Source: Putridiphycobacter sp965230195 (GTDB taxonomy: Bacteria > Bacteroidota > Bacteroidia > Flavobacteriales_D > Crocinitomicaceae). Taken from it: a DNA stretch of 64,000 nucleotides. The stretch spans positions 806,001 through 870,000 of the forward strand of contig OZ245997.1 of the NCBI GenBank assembly GCA_965230195.1. The letters are read 5' to 3'. The notes below the pieces were generated by a model that was given only the letters and a program-made list of their open reading frames with translations, was not told where the DNA came from and searched no databases. This document shows, piece by piece, positions 57,981-64,000 of this stretch (its first letter is position 1; the number at the start of each line of letters is the position of its first letter). The translations under genes were made by a program, and so were the position numbers.

Positions 57981-59456
57981 ATCCGCGTGTCTCTCCGAGA
58001 TAACCACGTGACGCTTCAGCGGCGTTACACTGTGGTAACACGGGACGGAGACGGCGAACAGGAAGACCGACGCACGAATCGAGTGACGGTAGATGGCAAA
58101 ACCACGTCATCAAATACAAACGACGGCTCGCACACTGAGGGAGGAAAATCGTTCAAATCCCATGATGGTTTGCCACAGGTACTCGTTACCGGTCATTCGG
58201 CGATATGTTTATTTCTGCCAATATCAACGGTTCGTCTAGATGACTACTGGCCGATCGTATGGAATCGATACATGCTTCTACGTGACGCGATGGGCATCCG
58301 CCAACATCTGTGTCGTGTAGTTCATTGTTTCACCAAATGGCCATTCTGATTAGCTAATTTGAGCTATGTGCGGTGTTTTCTTGTAAGTCACGATTAAGTG
58401 TGGAAGGACACGTTGTTTGGCATTCCTCTCTTCGTCTCCATCCAGTCTGGGATCGTTTGTGCTACGGAATTGAAACGCGTTTGGCGAAACGTTTTGCAAC
58501 AAATTCGATAACGGCGTTTCCGACTGTTGACCGCAAACGGAAACGCTTGCGATATATGTGCTTTTATTTTCTCTCCTTTTAGGTCAGCTAGTTTGAAGGC
58601 CATCGAATAAGTGAGAAAGAGCATCGAAGTAGTCTTTCAATTTTTGTTGCTCTGTTCTTCACTCCGTTCTTGTTACGGCAGTTTCTAAAAGGGCTCCTGG
58701 GTTCACTTAATCATTCTCAGTGGACATGTATGATTGCTCCCCAGGATTCATAACGCGCGGACGTCTTGTGGATGTTATCCGATTCCGCTGTGCAGAAGGT
58801 TAACTAATAGAGGTGTTCAGAAAGCAGTTCTACTTGTTAATAAAAGAGTATCTCCCGGACGAGACGTCTTAGTCGTGCTTTCAAATTCATTATGAACTCA
58901 ACGCGACTTAGCAATCTGTTCGCGACGCTGGCCTCTACAGGTGTATGTGGTCAGTTCTCCTTGTCGAATTCAGTGAAAACTGACTAGTGCTCCAAAAACA
59001 AAGGTTCGACGGCTAGATAGAGATTTGGAGATGGAGCACGACGATACCTTCTCAACAGCACATTCAAACTGTTTTCACACTCGTACCGGCGATGATGTGA
59101 TTTAAGGTTGCTGGAATAGATCAAATGTTTGCATGGACAGCCGTTTCTCAAACGATTGTGTAGAACTTTTGACTGATGAAGTCGCCTGCATGCGGTGTCG
59201 TCGACGGTCACGACAATGGAGCTCTTCTTGTTCGATTATCGCGAAGAGAGGCGAGAGACGCACGTTTTGTCACGTCACATACTTAAAACTGTCACAGAGA
59301 AAGCGCATGGCTCACTCTATAGGGTGCATAATGCAGGTCACTCTTTTCAGCATGGAAAAGGAGGAAAAGTCCCGTCACAGCTTCGAATATTGAGCCCCGT
59401 TTACGAGCTCAGCTTGGAAAAAGAAAAGACTATCTTGCTAATGGATGTTGATTTGC
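57981..59456. other. Mostly non-coding region
   Basis: A plus-strand open stretch at about 57954-58170 (VTLQRRYTVVTRDGDGEQED) ends at a possible donor after cacag and could be an exon of a short gene overlapping the start of its minus-strand neighbour; I could not complete it. From 58360 to 59456 I see only short frames. Confidence 0.3.
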
Positions 59457-62400
59457 TTATGCCTCGATGGCCGATTGTTCGGCGATCTCTGGATGGTCGG
59501 TTGTCGGATATATCTTACTAATGAGATGTTTGACTTCGTAGCTGATCCAGCGCGCCAGAATGCAAAACATACCAGCATCAGATGCACTGTGCTCCCCTCG
59601 CTCAATCAGCTTATATCTCAAGAACTCAGCTGCAAACTTGAGAATATAAAAACCAAAAACAATAAATGCAATGACATTCAGCAAAGCGCACGCGACTGTG
59701 AGCAGCTCGCGAGTGAAGTCTTCTGGATAGCCTTCGTCTTTGAGCATGGAAGCTGCTAACGCCGTTGCCACGGATACAAAAAGAGATGCCAGTTCCATTC
59801 TATTGAGGTCCTTAAAGTCATCGCGGTACGGCAACACCAGAATCTGAGCCAAGATAGCAAGCATGATGATGTACGCGACACCGGTGATCGGTAATCCGCT
59901 GTCGAACAGATGGGCGCAAAATACAAGAAAGGCGATAGCGATCTTTCTTACTACGACTGCGACTTCCCAGTATCGACTATGATCCATTCTGTAAGAGCGG
60001 TAAAGGAATCCAGTTGTCTGGTATGCCCAGCTGCCCTTGTGGGTGAGGTGTTGAGGCGCACTTTTGAGGAAGACGACGAAGAGTGTGAGAAGTCCGCCGT
60101 ACACTGGACACGCAAACGCAACGACAACTCCGTAGAGGAGCTTGCTGTGGTCTCCTTCGTAGCATCTCATGCTTGTGTCGACAGCCCAATACATGTGAGT
60201 TACGTTGACGTTTGCCAAGTCAGTCGAATCGTGCACGTTGATGCACAAGAAGACGCTTAGTGCGGCCTTCAGCACCGGGACGAGGGTGACATACCAAATG
60301 ACCATCGCCGAAAGCAAGCATCTCTTCGACAGGTAGCGGGGAAGTCGGTCGCTTCCGGATTTTGCTGATTTTGCTGTCCAGAACACGGTCCAGAAGAGAA
60401 ACACGGCGCAGGGAACAACGCAGACGCTGACGACGAGTGCCATTGCCGTTGGCTGCAAGGACAGGTGTTTTGAAGACAAACAAACGACAGAGCGTCGAAT
60501 GCCATCAGACGCGAGACCGCCAAGCAACTCTAGAAACGGCACAATAGTGAATAAGCCGAGGGACACGAGAATGTAGCCTTGCCTGCCACTGCTGCCATTA
60601 CGATCACATGAATCGCCCATCCCACGTCAAGAGAAGCTAGAAGAACGGTTGTTTGGACATAGCCTAGAGTGATCTACAAAACGACGAGTTCAGTTAGAGA
60701 TAAACGAATTGACTTGTGCCTTGAACATTTCGACGGCCTTCCATTTAGCCAAAGTTTTCTCGGACGCAGGCACTCCGGCGACTTGGACCTACATCTCATT
60801 CATTCGGTGGAAGTGTTGATGATGTCAGTCTACACCCACTTCCGTTCCAAGGCGTGGCGATCTGGGCACTTCCGCCGATGAAGACGGTGCGCTTTGCTCA
60901 TGAGTCTGCACGGTGTTTCTGCGTAGGGCGCTGACCGTGCCATGGATCGTGATGCTCGTCATTACCAAAAGAAGGATCGCCGACGTCAGAATGTAGCCCA
61001 CATTGAAGAAGCCCTTGAGACACCTTTCGCATTTCGAGGATAGACCAGAGCCGAAGTTTTCTTCGCAAGATCCACAGAGAGGGCCCGTACAACCCTTTGG
61101 AGCAGGCAGAAAGATGATTAATTCATCCGAAGAAGAGGATGGATCTTACTTCAGCACATTGAGCTTGTGTGTAATCTTCAATCCATTCTTCTTCAAAATC
61201 ACAACTTGTTACATTCTCAACAACGGTCTTCAAGTTTTGGGAGCGGTCCTTGAATTCGCAGGCGGAGGTCGGTAGGCATCTGTGAAGGCGTTCTGAGCAC
61301 GGCATTTGTTGCCAGTAGCCATCTTCTGGTGTGATCACATGGGATTCGCAGTTCCCATTTTCCGGACAGGGTAGACAAACGTTCGCTGAAAGTAGGAAGT
61401 TGTACGTCGTGCTGCTGCAGCTGTCGCAAAAACCAGCAGGCGACACAAACTCGCCTACAGAACAATTGTGAACCTTCACGGTAATTCCGATGTCCTCGAT
61501 CTCTTTTTCGCCAAATTCGACCGTCAAATTGTACTCTCCCGGAGGTACAAACCCTTTAACGGATCGGAAAGTACAGGATCCATTCTCCATCGGCCGCACA
61601 ATCGACCCGAGCAAGAATTCGCTATTCGGTGAGGACATGCTGGCATACACCAGGATGTAGTTTATTGCAGGCCTTTGCCCGAGCTCATCTAACAGCTCCA
61701 CTGTTGCAGTTGGAAGATCTGTACCAATACGGTATCCATCTATCACACAGTTCTCTCTGCCGCTCACGCAGACACACCTATTGGCATCTTCCAACGTCAT
61801 CTCTGCAGTTGCGGCATACGTCGCGATATTTTGTCCGTAAACCTCGGCTCGATTTCCCTTCCACGATGAGCAGATGTCCTTGTCCGATTGAACTTGCCTC
61901 AAGCGTTTCCACTCCATCTCCTCGTAGAATCGGAGATTGACATCTGATGAAGCGTTGGTGCAACTAAAGCGGACGGCTTCTAAGTATCCAGTGAAGACTG
62001 CTCCTCCTGCAACGCTGGCTTCATTGCTCGAAAACTGTGTTTCTGTCAAAGCCATGAAGGGACAGTGGGTGCCGTTGGCGAGGCATTCATCTTCTTTTTT
62101 GCCGCTGACGAAGAAGAGTCCACCTGAATATACATATAGTCGACAGTCGTGTTTACAAAGACGGTGAGGGCTTACCTCCCATCGTTGCCACGTTGTTCTT
62201 GATGTTGCTTTGGAGTAATTGCAAAGCAAGATTCTGCTCCAGATCAACATCGAAAAACATTGCGCCGCCTCTACCTCTCTTTGCCGAGTTGTGATAAAGC
62301 TTACAGTCCGAAAAAAGGACAGTTGATGACCCAATGCTATACACACCACCACCGCTTTCGTCTGCTTCGCAATGAAGAATGGAGAGGTTGTGCGCTCTCA

Positions 62401-64000
62401 AGCAAGACTTCTCCAACCAAATTGCTCCGCCGTTTTTGGACCTTGCGCGTTTAATAGCAGAGTCGATAAAGAAAATCGAGCTGTTTCTGATAGCCGCGGC
62501 AAGACCACCAAAAGATTTCGCCGAGTTGTGAAAGAACTGTGATTGTGAGATGCCCAAAGATGAATTCAATGCCCCGAAAACACTTCCATAATTAGAAATG
62601 CTGTCGAGTGCAGTAGTGCACTGTATTGCTACTTTAGAGTTAGCCGCGTGTATGAAGCCTCCCCACTCTGTTGCGCTGTTGTTGATTGCATTTGTGTCGT
62701 CCAACTTCATAGTCGAATTTTGCGCCGAGATAAACCCTCCGCTTTCTTGAGCGATGTTTTTAGACGCAAACGTGTGCTTCAGAATCGCGTTCGATTCTAC
62801 TAAGCACATGGATCCGCCATCTTTCACTGCGCTGTTGGCGGTCGCGCTCGTCCGCTCGAGTGTCACATTCGAATCTTGAGCCTTCATAAATCCTCCCGCT
62901 TCCGCGCTGTTGTTTGCCGCTCTCGTCTCGTCCAGCTTCAGCGTCGACCTCAGCGCCAACAAGAATCCGCCATACTCTTGTGCTCTGTTGCCGTTTGCAT
63001 TCGTACGCTCGAGCGTCACGTTCGAATCTGCTGCCAACAAGAATCCGCCTTCCCTCGCGCTGTTGTTGCACGCATTCGTCTCGTTCAGCTTCAGCGCCGA
63101 CGTCAGCGCCGACAAGAATCCGCCATTCTCTTGTGCTCTGTTGCCGCTTGCATTCGTACGCTCGAGTGTCACGTTCGAATCTTCTGCCAACAAGAATCCG
63201 CCTTCCCTCGCGCTGTTGTTGCACGCATTTGTCTCGTTCAGCTTCAGCGCCGACGTCAGCGCCGACAAGAATCCGCCTTCCCTCGCGCTGTTGTTGCACG
63301 CTTGCATTTGTCTCGTTCAGCTTCAGCGCCGACCTCAGCGCAAACAAGAATCCGCCATACTCTTGTGCACTGTTGCCGCTTGCATTCGTACGCTCGAGCG
63401 TCACGTTTGAGTCTTGAGCATTTATGAATCCTCCCTCCTTCGCGATGTTGTTTGACGCGTTCGTCTCGTTCAGCTTCAGCGTCGACCTCAGCGCAAACAA
63501 GAATCCGCCATACTCTTGTGCTCTGTTGCCGTTTGCATTCGTACGCTCGAGCGTCACGTTCGAATCTGCTGCCAACAAGAATCCGCCTTCCCTCGCGCTG
63601 TTGTTGCACGCATTCGTCTCGTTCAGCTTCACCGCCGACGTCAGCGCCGACAAGAATCCGCCATACTCTTGTGCTCTGTTGCCGCTTGCATTCGTACGCT
63701 CGAGCGTCACGTTCGAATCTGCTGCCAACAAGAATCCGCCTTCCCTCGCGCTGTTGTTGCACGCATTCGTCTCGTTCAGCTTCAGCGCCGACGTCAGCGC
63801 CGACAAGAATCCGCCATTCTCTTGTGCTCTGTTGCCGCTTGCATTCGTACGCTCGAGTGTCACGTTCGAATCTTCTGCCAACAAGAATCCGCCTTCCCTC
63901 GCGCTGTTGTTGCACGCATTTGTCTCGTTCAGCTTCAGCGCCGACGTCAGCGCCGACAAGAATCCGCCTTCCCTCGCGCTGTTGTTGCACGCATTTGTCT
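59457..64000 (-). CDS. Giant Pmp-like beta-helix membrane protein (paralogue 2), 5' end outside window
   Basis: Homologue of the gene at 33050-39483 on the opposite strand. From right to left: a repeat-rich beta-helix, unique beta-helix turns to 62176, exon 61150-62123 with the Cys-rich stalk (CLPCPENGNCESH), exon 60840-61094 (GCTGPLCGSC then a membrane helix NVGYILTSAILLLVMTSIT), exon 60720-60788, and a last exon from 60673 with the remaining membrane helices (TTGFLYRSYRMDHSRYWEVA), stop at 59457. Introns: 62124-62175, 61095-61149, 60789-60839, and 60674-60719 with a GC donor. Two problems: the frame changes within 60560-60640 without a clear intron, and a 4-nt insertion breaks the frame in the repeat array near 63303. 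Confidence 0.8.
60674..60719 (-). other. Candidate GC-AG intron (GCAC donor) in beta-helix gene 2
   Basis: Reading the minus strand, the exon ends ATGTTCAAG, the intron starts gcacaagt and ends ttttgtag, length 46 nt. The paralogue has an intron at the same place (ELFK/ITLNFF, 38223-38274) with a gtaagg donor. Confidence 0.75.
63000..64000 (-). repeat. Coding tandem-repeat array, 153-nt units with 75-nt half units
   Basis: The word gttgttgcac marks each unit at 63062, 63215, 63290, 63600, 63753, 63906 and 63981. Spacings are 153, 75, 310, 153, 153 and 75; 310 is two units plus 4 nt. Each 153-nt unit encodes 51 residues, two beta-helix turns (SNVTLERTNASGNRAQEYGG and TSALKLNETNACNNSAREGG). 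The pattern 153-153-75 repeats with a higher-order period of about 690 nt and near-identity, showing recent amplification. It continues past the window edge. Confidence 0.9.

Noticed and set aside
57954..58349. Plus-strand protein opposite the secreted-protein gene
   Set aside because: It begins with a non-ATG codon, overlaps the first exon of the minus-strand gene, and has no supported 5' exon.
62876..63427. Long Arg/Ser-rich open frames on the plus strand across the repeat array
   Set aside because: They mirror the stop-poor repeats of the minus-strand gene and repeat with the same 153-nt period; no start, splice or domain supports them.

Overview
The window is nuclear DNA from a unicellular eukaryote, most likely an alga or another plastid-bearing protist. 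Nearly every recognisable gene is split by very small spliceosomal introns, mostly 37-60 nt with extremes near 32 and 64 nt. Once these are removed the proteins are plainly eukaryotic: GMPPB, a DNAJB12/14-type chaperone, Aha1, class I aldolase, UCHL5, ORC1/CDC6, DIM1 and bZIP factors. A plastid is suggested by a soluble Rieske protein, a RelA/SpoT homologue, a tandem D-Ala-D-Ala-ligase-like protein and an ABC1 kinase, all with basic, Ser/Arg-rich N termini. I cannot assign the lineage from sequence alone. All exon coordinates are my own reading, checked by intron phase, with no transcript evidence.

Layout. 1-17.5 kb is compact and gene-rich: the 3' end of an unknown gene, GMPPB, the tandem Ddl-like gene (minus), a DnaJ membrane co-chaperone, an unknown membrane protein (minus), RSH, Rieske, Aha1 and aldolase. 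17.5-33 kb is accessory-like. It holds two copies of a membrane-anchored TenA-like gene about 13 kb apart, a tiny membrane protein, degenerate dispersed repeats, a 58-nt minisatellite, a remnant resembling a C48 (Ulp1/SENP) protease, a Pro/Gln-rich gene, and a broken Dicer/RIG-I-type helicase directly upstream of TenA copy B. 33-39.5 kb is one giant gene with a signal peptide, a Pmp-like beta-helix, a Cys-rich stalk and about eight membrane segments. 40-57 kb is compact housekeeping again: UNG, UCHL5, ABC1 kinase, a divergent cyclophilin, small coiled-coil genes, a bZIP factor with a bZIP-less paralogue, ORC1/CDC6, a Golgi-type methyltransferase and DIM1. From 59.5 kb to the window end runs a second giant beta-helix/membrane protein on the minus strand, cut by the window edge and carrying a tandem-repeat array.

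Working together. The genes do not form one pathway; they are a chromosomal assortment of sugar-nucleotide synthesis, protein folding, glycolysis, replication, DNA repair, rRNA methylation, ubiquitin editing and plastid functions. The most notable observations are three introns that appear to begin with GCAC, with paralogue support for two; a mosaic TenA duplication beside a decapitated Dicer-like helicase; the pair of giant beta-helix membrane proteins; and a 4-nt frameshift inside a recently amplified repeat block of the second one.
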